Shown: piece after piece, positions 27,657 to 36,818 of the stretch
How the letters are laid out: every line of letters starts with the position of its first letter
How positions within the stretch are numbered: the first letter of the stretch is position 1
The notes under the pieces: generated by a model
The model's input: only the letters and a program-made list of their open reading frames with translations
Database searches by the model: none
What the model was told of the DNA's origin: nothing
Position numbers and translations under genes: made by a program
Source of the DNA: Crocinitomicaceae bacterium
GTDB lineage: Bacteria; Bacteroidota; Bacteroidia; Flavobacteriales_D; Crocinitomicaceae
Direction: 5' to 3'
NCBI GenBank assembly: GCA_020635955.1
Contig: JACJYW010000012.1
Location: 1-64,000, forward strand
DNA: 64,000 nt

Positions 27657-29312
27657 TTGAATACCGAATTCTTCATAGCCAGAAAAATAATGAAAGCTGA
27701 AAACAAAGAAAGTAGGCTTTCTAAACCAATAGTTATCATCTCTTTGGCTAGTATTATTCTAGGGGTTTCCATCATGATCATTTCGGTATCCGTGGTTACC
27801 GGTTTCCAAAAAGGCATTAGAGATAAAGTGATTGGATTTGGTTCACACATCCAGGTGACGAACCTGTTTGATAATTCATCCATGGAATCAACGCCAATAT
27901 TAATTGATCAGGAATTCTATCCATCCCTTGAAGAAACGGAAGATGAGGTAAGACATATTCAGATCTATGCTTATAAGCCTGCTATTTTACAGTCAAAGCG
28001 AGATTCAGTAGCATTCGAATTAGAAGAAAAAGATACGGTAAGGCCTACTCAGGATATCCTGGGTGTTTTATTTAAAGGAATTGATCAGGATTATGATTGG
28101 GATTTTTTCAAGGAGAAACTGATTGATGGCAAATTGATCGATTTTGACAGTATCAATAACCAGGTGATGATCTCAAAATATACTTCAAACATTATGGGAT
28201 ATAAGGTGGGAGATGAAATAGATGCCTACTTTATTATGGACAATGGTCCAAAAAGAAGAAAATTTGAAGTATGCGGTATATATGATACAGGTTTTGAAGA
28301 GTTTGACAAACAATTCATCTTTTGTCAGATCCACCATATTCAAAAGCTCAATAACTGGGGTGTACAAACATATTTGACTGTGCGAAAAGACACTTGCATC
28401 AACAATAAGTTTGTATTGCAAGCCATTACTACAGGTGGGTCAGGTGCTTACAGATACCGTTGGAACGGAGCAAGCGAGTACAGTGAGACGGATTACATTT
28501 TATTGAACGGTCAACTCGAAGAAAATATTGAGGTCATCTCAACTGATTTTGATCGTGAAGTATATGGATTAACACTTGAAGCTAATTCTGTGCCTGATAC
28601 CGCATCTGCACACGTATATATTCGACAACCATGTGCCTGCACAGAAGAATTGCTTGCCAGTCAGCCCGTTGAATTTGTTTCAGCTAGTGAGATCAAGATG
28701 CCATTTGGAATCATTGAAATTCAAAATGGAAAAGGCACTCATCATCTGTATACCGGTGGGTTCGAAATTTTATTGAATGATTGGGATGATCTTGACAAAA
28801 TGGACGAGATCATAGATATGAATATTCCAGGATTGCTGCAAACAAAAAAAATAACAGAGATGCATCCTGATATCTTCGCCTGGCTTGATTTTCTGGATGT
28901 CAACATTATTATAATAATTGTATTGATCTTAATCGTTTCCCTGATCAATATGATCACCTCATTGCTTGTTATGATCCTTGAAAAAACCAATATGATTGGA
29001 ATTCTAAAAGCCATAGGAGCAACAAACACGCAGATCAGAAGAATATTCCTGATGAATTCTTTATTTCTATTGAGCAGAGGATTGTTTTGGGGCAATTTGG
29101 TTGGAATCGGGCTAATATTGTTACAACATTACACGGGAATTCTATCCTTGAATCCTGAAGTTTATTATTTAGATACTGTTCCGGTTAACATCAATTTTTG
29201 GCACATTCTTTTGATTAACCTACTGACAATCATAGTATGCCGGATTACCTTAATTTTTCCGAGTTTCCTGATCATGCGGATTAATCCGATCAAGGCTATC
29301 AAATTTGATTAG
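27657..29312 (+). CDS. LolE/FtsX-type ABC permease with an unusual periplasmic insertion
   Basis: The N terminus has the family start (FFIARKIMKAENK, then SKPIVIISLASIILGVSIMI) with the first membrane helix near 28-50. The C terminus has the FtsX three-helix domain: WLDFLDVNIIIIIVLILIVS, TNMIGILKAIGATNTQIRRIF and two further helices. Such proteins move lipoproteins or other lipophilic molecules with an ATPase that is not encoded nearby. The protein has 551 residues, about 130 more than the usual ~400-420. The extra part, about 245-360, contains an SprB/Ig-like stretch (AITTGGSGAYRYRWNG) and a CAC cysteine pair. The start is TTG at 27657, giving MNTEFFIARK. Confidence 0.85.
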   Translation: MNTEFFIARKIMKAENKESRLSKPIVIISLASIILGVSIMIISVSVVTGFQKGIRDKVIGFGSHIQVTNLFDNSSMESTPILIDQEFYPSLEETEDEVRHIQIYAYKPAILQSKRDSVAFELEEKDTVRPTQDILGVLFKGIDQDYDWDFFKEKLIDGKLIDFDSINNQVMISKYTSNIMGYKVGDEIDAYFIMDNGPKRRKFEVCGIYDTGFEEFDKQFIFCQIHHIQKLNNWGVQTYLTVRKDTCINNKFVLQAITTGGSGAYRYRWNGASEYSETDYILLNGQLEENIEVISTDFDREVYGLTLEANSVPDTASAHVYIRQPCACTEELLASQPVEFVSASEIKMPFGIIEIQNGKGTHHLYTGGFEILLNDWDDLDKMDEIIDMNIPGLLQTKKITEMHPDIFAWLDFLDVNIIIIIVLILIVSLINMITSLLVMILEKTNMIGILKAIGATNTQIRRIFLMNSLFLLSRGLFWGNLVGIGLILLQHYTGILSLNPEVYYLDTVPVNINFWHILLINLLTIIVCRITLIFPSFLIMRINPIKAIKFD

Positions 29313-29372
29313 TGCAGCATTCATTTTCACCAATTAATTTAGCCGATTTCTCCCTTTTTAATGAATTTAGGT

Positions 29373-29380
29373 TAAATTTG
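29373..29380 (+). promoter_or_regulatory. -7 element (TAAATTTG) of the E2 gene
   Basis: TAAATTTG matches TAnnTTTG and lies 25 bases before the ATG at 29406. A -33 element is not clear. Confidence 0.35.
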
Positions 29381-29405
29381 TGTCGCAAAATTTATTCATA
29401 TCCAC

Positions 29406-30752
29406 ATGGCTGAAATCGAGATCAGACTCCCTAAAATGGGTGAAAGTGTTACAGAAGCAACTATTACAAATTGGTTAAAAGAGGTTGGAGACACTGTTGA
29501 AATGGACGAACCTCTTGTAGAGGTTGCAACTGATAAAGTTGATAACGAATTACCTTCTGAAGCAGCAGGTGTATTGGTTAAGAAACTTTATGATGTGAAT
29601 GATGTCGTTCAGGTTGGTGATGTAATTGCTATTATTTCAACTGATGGTGAAGCACCAGTTTCTTCGCCTGACACTTCTTCTGAGCCGGTTGCTATTGAAG
29701 CAGCTGTTGAAGCTGAAGTCGTTGCTGCGGTTGAAGCTCCTGTTATGGCAAATGGTAGTGACCTTCCAAAATCAGGATCTGATGGTAGATTTTATTCTCC
29801 TTTGGTGAGAAGTATTGCTAAAACTGAAGGAATCTCAATGGCACAACTTGACTCAATTCAAGGTACCGGTGAGAACAACAGAGTAACTAAGAAAGATATT
29901 TTAGCTTTCATTAATGATGGTGGTAAAGCAGCAACTGTGCCTGCAAAAGAAGTAGCTCAACCAACTACTTCTCCTGCAAAACAAACAACTACTGTTGCCG
30001 CAACTAAATCAGAGATAAATGCTCCTGATGTAGCTTTATATCCTGGTGACGAGATCGTTGAAATGGACAGAATGCGTAAGCTGATCGCAGACCATATGGT
30101 TATGTCTAAAAGCGTTTCTCCTCACGTTACTTCTTACGTTGAAGCAGACGTCACAAATATTGTAATGTGGAGAGACCGGGTTAAGAAAGCTTTTGAACAA
30201 AAAGAGGGAGAAAAAATCACATTTACCCCAATCTTTATTGAAGCAATCGTTAAAGCGATCAAAGATTTCCCTGGTGTTAATATTTCTGTTAGTGGTAACA
30301 ATATTATTAAAAGAAAAGACATCAATATAGGTATGGCAACTGCTTTACCTTCTGGTAACTTAATTGTTCCAGTAATCAAGAAAGCAGATATGCTTAATTT
30401 GATCGGCTTGACAAAACAAGTAAATGACCTGGCTAACAGAGCTAGAAATAATAAATTAACTTCTGATGATATTCAGGGTGGAACCTATACTATCACCAAT
30501 GTCGGAACATTCGGAAATGTAATGGGTACCCCAATCATCAACCAACCTCAGGTTGCAATACTAGCCGTAGGAGCTATTAGAAAGGTTCCTGCTGTAATTG
30601 AAACACCTCAAGGTGATACTATAGGTATAAGACACAAGATGTTCTTATCACATTCATATGATCACAGAGTTGTGGACGGAGCACTTGGTGGTCAATTCGT
30701 TAGGCGTGTAGCTGATTATCTTGAACAATTTGACCTTAATAGAGAATTCTAG
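29406..30752 (+). CDS. Dihydrolipoamide acyltransferase (E2) of a 2-oxoacid dehydrogenase complex
   Basis: The lipoyl domain (1-80) carries the lipoylated lysine in VEVATDKVDNEL (Lys44). An Ala/Pro/Val/Thr-rich linker follows, then the peripheral subunit-binding domain near 130-170 (RFYSPLVRSIAKTEGISM, VTKKDILAFI). Then comes a second flexible linker. The catalytic acyltransferase core ends with SHSYDHRVVDGALGG (His420, Asp424). The type with GESVTEATI at the N terminus occurs in branched-chain and some pyruvate/2-oxoglutarate E2s; the substrate cannot be fixed from here. E1 genes are not in the window; an E3 gene is at 7255. A strong terminator follows at 30788. Confidence 0.93.
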   Translation: MAEIEIRLPKMGESVTEATITNWLKEVGDTVEMDEPLVEVATDKVDNELPSEAAGVLVKKLYDVNDVVQVGDVIAIISTDGEAPVSSPDTSSEPVAIEAAVEAEVVAAVEAPVMANGSDLPKSGSDGRFYSPLVRSIAKTEGISMAQLDSIQGTGENNRVTKKDILAFINDGGKAATVPAKEVAQPTTSPAKQTTTVAATKSEINAPDVALYPGDEIVEMDRMRKLIADHMVMSKSVSPHVTSYVEADVTNIVMWRDRVKKAFEQKEGEKITFTPIFIEAIVKAIKDFPGVNISVSGNNIIKRKDINIGMATALPSGNLIVPVIKKADMLNLIGLTKQVNDLANRARNNKLTSDDIQGGTYTITNVGTFGNVMGTPIINQPQVAILAVGAIRKVPAVIETPQGDTIGIRHKMFLSHSYDHRVVDGALGGQFVRRVADYLEQFDLNREF

Positions 30753-30787
30753 TTTCAAGTTATAAACAATTAGTAGTACAAAAATTG

Positions 30788-30825
30788 AAAACCTGCTCCT
30801 TAAAAAGAGCGGGTTTTCTTTTTTT
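30788..30825 (+). terminator. Intrinsic terminator of the E2 gene
   Basis: An 11-base stem (30788-30798 with 30807-30817, one G-T pair) has an 8-base A-rich loop and a following T tract. Confidence 0.85.
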
Positions 30826-30859
30826 CTTTGGTGTTTAATGGCATTTTTTATCTACACCT

Positions 30860-33205
30860 ATTAAACAGAATCTACTCATATTAACCTTTTTTACAAGCTT
30901 TTTTGCTTATTCGCAGCCAAATAGAGGCCGCCTATTAGAAGACTTGAAAAAGATGTCTTTTAACGAGCAATTTGAAGCCGCTAATGGGTTAATGTATGAT
31001 AAGATCTATTCTGAAGCAATATTCATTTGGGAGTATATGCTGGAAGAAAACCCAACCAATGCCAATATTCTGTATAAAATTGGAATGTGCCATATTTATT
31101 TGAACAATGAGAAAAAAGCATTGTCTTATTTCGAAAAAGCGCAATACAGCGTAGTTAAGAATTATAACCCGTTCTCGTCTTTAGAGAAAAATGCTCCGCC
31201 TGAACTATATTATTATCTGGCTAAATCAAATCATGCTAAAGGTAATATTGATACCGCTCTTTACCAGTATGATTTCTTTATTACTAATGTAAAGAAGAAA
31301 CATTCGCAATATGATCATGGTGTTCTGGGTTTAACCCAATGCAAGAATGCGAAGAAAATGATGGGAAATCCTGAGCCTTACATCATTCGAAATATTGGTT
31401 CAATTGTTAATACCGAATTTGCTGAGTATTCTCCTGTAATTTCAATTGATGGCTCTTCCTTGTTTTTCACTTCAAAACGATTAAGAACAGATAGCAGTAA
31501 TTACAGATATAAGAATATAGCAAATGGAGATTACTTCGAAGATATTTACGTGACCTATCGGGATATGAATGGTAAATGGTCAAAACCAAAATACCTTCGT
31601 TTTTGTGACCCTAGAAAAAATAATGCTTCTATTTCTGTTTCTCCTGATGGTCAGGAAATTTTTGTTTATGAAGACATTAACAATGGAGATATTTATCATT
31701 CAACAATTGAAGATACTGCATTCTTAAGTCTAGAACCCTTTCCTGCTGAGGAGTTAAATACTGACGCATGGGAAACTCACGCTACAATTAGTCCAGATGG
31801 TCAATCATTGTACTTCGTTTCTGACCGCGAAGGAGGTATGGGAGGTAGAGATATTTATCGAATTAAAATATTGCCTAATGGTGAATGGAGTAAAGCGTTG
31901 AACCTTGGTCCACCAATTAATTCAGAATTTGATGAAGATGCGCCTTTTTTAGGGGCAGACAGTAAAACCATGTATTTCAGCTCCAACGGTTCAAAAAGCA
32001 TGGGTGGATTTGATATTTTCGTTAGCATCATGGATGAATCAGAACAATGGTCTGAACCAATTAATTTGGGATATCCATTAAATTCTTATGATGATGATAT
32101 TTTCTATACCACCACTGCAGATGGATTAACCGGATTTTATTCTTCAGACAAATTGGACGGTCAAGGTGATAAAGATATTTACATAGTAGAAACAGAGAAT
32201 TCGTATGTAAAGAATGTAGCTATCCTCTCAGGATTCATTATTACGAATGACCATAGTATGATCCCTAAGGGAGTTACAATTGAAGTGACTGACCTAACAG
32301 ATGCTACTCCCACTAGAATCTACAGACCTAGAAGAAGAGACGGTGGATATGTATTGAATTTGAAACCATGTCATACTTATGGGTTAGATTATAAACTAGA
32401 TGGTGAAATTTTCTATTCAACAGAGATCTATGTCCCTTGTAATTCATCTTATCAGGAAATAAAACATGAATTATTACTGGATCTGATCAATTTGGAAGGT
32501 TCTGAACTTACCGCAATGCCGATAAATGATCAAAGATGGGAATTCTCAAATTCAGAGTATATCAAACAGCTAGAGGGACAATCTGTCAATATCTATGAAA
32601 ATGATTCATTGATCTACACTGACTTTATCAATAAATATGGGCAATTTCCATACAAATCATTAGACCCTACCAAATCACACCTGTTTAAATTGGAAGAAGC
32701 AGATTTTGATTTTTGTGATGATCTGATCTTGAATTTAGTAGATACATCAAATACCATTCTTGACACTTATACATTTTTTGCTAATTGTGAAACCAAACCA
32801 ACCGTAACAGAATTCTCTACCATTTTAACAACGCCGATCTTCCAATATAATTTTGGCTATAATGCTGATAAATTTAATACAAAGAATGAAGCTTTGAATT
32901 TATATGTTCAAGGTATAAAACAACTAGTTGATGCAGGGAAAGAAGTAACCATTCTGGTATACTCAAGTGCTTCAAAAGTACCAACCAAACAATACAAGAG
33001 TAACTATGATTTGGCTGTAAAAAGAAGAGATAGTGGTAAAGAAACTTTAACCAAGGTTCTTAAAGCTTCAGGAATTGACATGACCAAAATAAAATTTGTT
33101 GACAAATCTGCGCTAGTACAGGGGCCAGACTACAACAATGATGCACAGGAAAAACAACATGTGTATCAACGCTATCAATACATAAAATTCGAAATACAAT
33201 TCTAA
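30860..33205 (+). CDS. PorE-like TPR/PD40/OmpA-type envelope protein; apparent ATT start
   Basis: The protein has TPR-like helices at the start (EQFEAANGLMYDKIYSEAI, NANILYKIGMCHIYLNNEKKA). A PD40 beta-propeller follows (EYSPVISIDGSSLFFTSKR, ATISPDGQSLYFVSDREGG, DAPFLGADSKTMYFSSNGS). A carboxypeptidase-regulatory-like domain and a degenerate OmpA-like C terminus (YNFGYNADKFNTKNEALN) complete it. This layout is that of PorE-type periplasmic T9SS proteins. No ATG/GTG/TTG lies between the upstream stop at 30836-30838 and TTG 30944. Yet codons from 30860 encode a good signal peptide, IKQNLLILTFFTSFFAYSQ, which begins with ATT. I extend the gene to that ATT; otherwise the start would be TTG 30944 without a signal peptide. 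The next gene begins 1 base after the stop. Confidence 0.8.
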   Translation: MKQNLLILTFFTSFFAYSQPNRGRLLEDLKKMSFNEQFEAANGLMYDKIYSEAIFIWEYMLEENPTNANILYKIGMCHIYLNNEKKALSYFEKAQYSVVKNYNPFSSLEKNAPPELYYYLAKSNHAKGNIDTALYQYDFFITNVKKKHSQYDHGVLGLTQCKNAKKMMGNPEPYIIRNIGSIVNTEFAEYSPVISIDGSSLFFTSKRLRTDSSNYRYKNIANGDYFEDIYVTYRDMNGKWSKPKYLRFCDPRKNNASISVSPDGQEIFVYEDINNGDIYHSTIEDTAFLSLEPFPAEELNTDAWETHATISPDGQSLYFVSDREGGMGGRDIYRIKILPNGEWSKALNLGPPINSEFDEDAPFLGADSKTMYFSSNGSKSMGGFDIFVSIMDESEQWSEPINLGYPLNSYDDDIFYTTTADGLTGFYSSDKLDGQGDKDIYIVETENSYVKNVAILSGFIITNDHSMIPKGVTIEVTDLTDATPTRIYRPRRRDGGYVLNLKPCHTYGLDYKLDGEIFYSTEIYVPCNSSYQEIKHELLLDLINLEGSELTAMPINDQRWEFSNSEYIKQLEGQSVNIYENDSLIYTDFINKYGQFPYKSLDPTKSHLFKLEEADFDFCDDLILNLVDTSNTILDTYTFFANCETKPTVTEFSTILTTPIFQYNFGYNADKFNTKNEALNLYVQGIKQLVDAGKEVTILVYSSASKVPTKQYKSNYDLAVKRRDSGKETLTKVLKASGIDMTKIKFVDKSALVQGPDYNNDAQEKQHVYQRYQYIKFEIQF

Positions 33206-33206
33206 A

Positions 33207-35927
33207 ATGAAGAATGTGTATAAAATAATAGTATTACTGATGATGTTTACAGCACCTTTTGCTGGAAACAACACGGCATATTCTCAGGAAAAGCCGGCTC
33301 AGATAAAAAAATACGTCAAGAAAGGTAGAAAAGCCTATGCCAAAGGTGAATATTGGAAGGCTAAATCATACTACGATAAGGTAACTGCATCAAGTACTAC
33401 AAAACCACAATACTGGTTAGAAGCCGGTATGGTCTATTATGAGTCAGAAGTAGAACGAGAAAAATCACTTGCACTGTTTGATAAAGCCCTTGAATACTCA
33501 GCTGATGAAGGCGATACCCTACCAGAGATCTTCTATTACAAAGCAAAAGCCCACCATTTTAACGGAGAATTTGAAAAAGCCATTGAGAACTACAATATCT
33601 TCCTGAACAATGTCAAGAACAACAAAAAAGGTATTGAATTAAGACAAGAGGTTATTCGTGAAATTGAGATCTGTAACAATGGAGTAGATCTTAGAAATAA
33701 GGAAGCTGACCGCTATACAGAGATTACCAACATGGGGCCTAAGGTTAATACTGAATACCCTGAATATGCTCCGGTTGTTACAAATACAGAAGATCTTTTG
33801 CTTTTTTGTTCAAGAAGACCACCAGGTAGAAAACAAAACATGGATGGTTTATACTATGAGGATATCTTCTATACCAAAAAGTCAGGTGATCAATGGGGAC
33901 TGTCAGACGTGATCGACAAATCTTCAGGATACCTTGATAAAGAGATCAACGAGGGGAAACAACACGAAGCCCCAATCTCTTTGTCTCCTGATGGTAAAAC
34001 ACTATATATATATAAGAAAAATAGCATTTGGAAATCAGAATTGGATGACAAAGGAAAATGGTCCATTCCAATGCGAATGAATCAAAATGTGAATATCGGA
34101 GAACATAATCCTTCCGTTTTCATCACTGAAGATGGTAACGAAATGTTCATTGTATCTAAAGGTGCAGCCGGAGGAATGGGTGGAAGAGATATTTACTACA
34201 CCAAGATGAAAGAAGATGGAGGATGGGAAAAACCGGTTAACCTTGGTGGAATCGTAAACACTAAGTTTGATGAAGATGCGCCATTCCTATCTGCAGATGG
34301 AAAAACACTGTATTTTGCTTCAACCGGTCATAATTCCATGGGAGGATATGATATCTTCAAGACTACAAGAGATGATCAGGGAAATTGGTCTGAACCAATT
34401 AACATTGGCGCCCCAATCAACTCAGCCGGTAATGACATTTATTATGTTGAAAATGCTGAAGGAACTTTAGCTTACTATGCTTCAATGCGTCCAGGATCTT
34501 TTGGATATCTTGATCTTTATACGGCAAATTTTGAATGTAAGAATATTCCTACTACTGAAGTAAAAGGTTATGCCATATTTGCAGAAAATCATTTACCGGT
34601 TAATGGTGTTATCAAAGTGACCAATAAAGAAACAGGTGAAGAAGCAGGTACTTACCAGATTGATCCTAAAACAGGAAGATATACTATGGTATTGAAACCT
34701 GAAGCTACTTATTATTTGGAGTTAGTTGTGGCACAAAGCAGATACAATGAGATACGACCACACCGTGAAGAATTCTTCATCCCAAAACAATGTGAATATT
34801 ATAACTTGTTTCAGGAGATTGCAGTGGATTATTTGAAAGATACTACTGGTTCAATATATGCTCAAAGAGCACACTTTAAGAATGCTATGTTTGATATTGA
34901 TTCAGAGATTAAAAAGAAATACGGTGAAAACATGGATCTGAGCAGTTCAGGAACAAATCAAGAAGTGATCACTGGTATTTCTGGTCATATAGCGCATAAT
35001 TCAACTTTAAATGGGCAATTCATTGAATTAATTTTGTTGAATAACAAAAATCAAATTGTTAGAATGACACAAACAGATGAATTCGGAAATTTTGCTTTTG
35101 AAAAATTAGATACCAAACAAGAATACATATTGGTGATCAACGAAGATGATGCTAAAATGAGTCAGTTAGGAAACAATATGACCTCCGGCAAAGAGATCAT
35201 GGTGAATGGCGTGGTTAGATTCTTTGAAGATAAATTGAACTTGGCGAATGAAGGTTTGAAGATCTATCTGGCAAATTCAGGAAGAGATATTGTAAATGCT
35301 ACAACTTCCGGTCCTGGTGGTAAATTTAACATGACCAACCTTCCTTCAGATGCCGGTGCTATTGCAACCTTGAACAGCTCAACTACAATGTCATATAATC
35401 TTGATCTTTCTGATGTAGAGATCACATATTCAGCCTTTATTACACATATTGATCCTAACAATACTGAATTGACCTATACTGAATATGTAGATATAATTGA
35501 ATTGAAAGAGATGACGAATGATATTACTCAATCTGGCAACGGAATGCAGCAATTTGCCAATCTTTTATTTGATTTCGATAAATTCTTTTTAAGAGAGAAA
35601 AGCAAAAACATTCTTGAAAGCATTTACGCCTATATGAAAGCTAATCCTACAGTAACTATTCGTTTGGAAGGACACACTGATTGGTTTGGAAGTGAACCGT
35701 ATAATGTTGGTCTTTCTAAAGATAGATCGCTATCTGCTCACAAGTATTTGATTGATAAAGGAATTGCTCCAAACAGAATTCAGAATGCCTGGTTTGGTGA
35801 AACTAAACCAACTGCCAACAACGCAAATCCTGACGGATCGGATAGTGAAGAGGGTCGTCAATTGAACAGAAGAGTAGAAATCAAAGTTGAAATTCCTGAT
35901 ATGGCTGACTTATATCTATCTTTGTAG
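33207..35927 (+). CDS. PorE-like TPR/PD40/OmpA envelope protein
   Basis: The 906-residue protein has a signal peptide (ending FAGNNTAYSQ, near 27) and TPR helices (AYAKGEYWKAKSYYDKV, PEIFYYKAKAHHFNGEFEKA). A PD40 propeller follows (PEYAPVVTNTEDLLLFCSR, APISLSPDGKTLYIYKKN, DAPFLSADGKTLYFASTG), then carboxypeptidase-regulatory/CnaB-like domains (about 445-700). A full OmpA C-terminal peptidoglycan-binding domain (about 790-900) ends it: LLFDFDKFFLREKSKNIL, LEGHTDWFGSEPYNVGLSKD and LNRRVEIKVEI. This matches the architecture of PorE, which links the T9SS to the cell wall. It is a tandem paralogue of the preceding gene, but only this copy keeps a complete OmpA motif. Confidence 0.9.
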   Translation: MKNVYKIIVLLMMFTAPFAGNNTAYSQEKPAQIKKYVKKGRKAYAKGEYWKAKSYYDKVTASSTTKPQYWLEAGMVYYESEVEREKSLALFDKALEYSADEGDTLPEIFYYKAKAHHFNGEFEKAIENYNIFLNNVKNNKKGIELRQEVIREIEICNNGVDLRNKEADRYTEITNMGPKVNTEYPEYAPVVTNTEDLLLFCSRRPPGRKQNMDGLYYEDIFYTKKSGDQWGLSDVIDKSSGYLDKEINEGKQHEAPISLSPDGKTLYIYKKNSIWKSELDDKGKWSIPMRMNQNVNIGEHNPSVFITEDGNEMFIVSKGAAGGMGGRDIYYTKMKEDGGWEKPVNLGGIVNTKFDEDAPFLSADGKTLYFASTGHNSMGGYDIFKTTRDDQGNWSEPINIGAPINSAGNDIYYVENAEGTLAYYASMRPGSFGYLDLYTANFECKNIPTTEVKGYAIFAENHLPVNGVIKVTNKETGEEAGTYQIDPKTGRYTMVLKPEATYYLELVVAQSRYNEIRPHREEFFIPKQCEYYNLFQEIAVDYLKDTTGSIYAQRAHFKNAMFDIDSEIKKKYGENMDLSSSGTNQEVITGISGHIAHNSTLNGQFIELILLNNKNQIVRMTQTDEFGNFAFEKLDTKQEYILVINEDDAKMSQLGNNMTSGKEIMVNGVVRFFEDKLNLANEGLKIYLANSGRDIVNATTSGPGGKFNMTNLPSDAGAIATLNSSTTMSYNLDLSDVEITYSAFITHIDPNNTELTYTEYVDIIELKEMTNDITQSGNGMQQFANLLFDFDKFFLREKSKNILESIYAYMKANPTVTIRLEGHTDWFGSEPYNVGLSKDRSLSAHKYLIDKGIAPNRIQNAWFGETKPTANNANPDGSDSEEGRQLNRRVEIKVEIPDMADLYLSL

Positions 35928-35945
35928 GAGCACAATCTCCACAAA

Positions 35946-36815
35946 ATGGATCTTAACCTAAACCGACCTATCGCCTTTTTTGACCTTGAAACAACCGGAC
36001 TGAATATTTCAAAAGACCGGATAGTTGAAATAGCTATTCTCAGGATCGAACCGGATCACTCAGAATCTTCCTATTTAAAACGGATCAATCCAGAAATGGA
36101 GATCTCACCTGAATCAATTGAAATTCATGGCATAACATTAGAAGATGTCAAAGACTGTCCTTCTTTCATTGATGTTGCACAAGAGATCAAAGATTTTATT
36201 GGAGATGCAGACCTGGCCGGTTATAATTCGAACAAATTTGATATTCCGTTTTTAATTGAACAATTCCTGGCTCATGGAATCGATTTTGACATGAAAGATA
36301 GAAGGTACATAGATGTGCAAACCATTTTTCATAAAATGGAGCAAAGGACGCTTTCGGCGGCCTATAAGTTCTATTGTCAACAGGATTTGAATAATGCCCA
36401 TTCAGCAGAAGCAGATGTAAAGGCAACATATGATATTCTCAAAGCTCAATTAGACCGTTACGAAGAGGTGGAGAATGATGTAGATTTTTTGCAGGATTTT
36501 ACCTTGACCGGTAAAAACAAAAAAATTGATTTTGTAGGCCGATTAGCATTGAACGAGAACAAAGAGATCATCTACAATTTTGGAAAGCACATGGGAAAAA
36601 CCCTTCGTGAAGTTTTTGATCAGGAACCTGGATATCACCGCTGGATCATTGATAATGATTTTCCCTTATACACTAAAAAGATTGTAAAAGAAGAAACAGA
36701 TAAGTTCATTTCAGAGGCCAGAGTAAAAAGAGATGAGAAAAAAGCAAAATCTAATAATGAATTGTCTGATAAACTAGATTTACTAAAGAACAAATTCAAT
36801 CAAAATCCTAAATAG
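35946..36815 (+). CDS. DnaQ-like 3'-5' exonuclease
   Basis: The exonuclease domain (about 8-175) has the first acidic motif FFDLETTGLN (Asp13, Glu15), then EIHGITLEDVKDCPSF. The second motif is LAGYNSNKFDIPFL, and the third is NAHSAEADVKATYDIL with the terminal His/Asp. It therefore looks like the DEDDh exonuclease class used in replication proofreading or repair. The C-terminal ~110 residues (YNFGKHMGKTLREVFDQEPG, YHRWIIDNDFPLY) are of the kind attached to Bacteroidota exonucleases. It follows the PorE-like gene after 18 bases and precedes the FAH gene by 3, so it sits in that transcript without an obvious functional link. Confidence 0.9.
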   Translation: MDLNLNRPIAFFDLETTGLNISKDRIVEIAILRIEPDHSESSYLKRINPEMEISPESIEIHGITLEDVKDCPSFIDVAQEIKDFIGDADLAGYNSNKFDIPFLIEQFLAHGIDFDMKDRRYIDVQTIFHKMEQRTLSAAYKFYCQQDLNNAHSAEADVKATYDILKAQLDRYEEVENDVDFLQDFTLTGKNKKIDFVGRLALNENKEIIYNFGKHMGKTLREVFDQEPGYHRWIIDNDFPLYTKKIVKEETDKFISEARVKRDEKKAKSNNELSDKLDLLKNKFNQNPK

Positions 36816-36818
36816 ATT

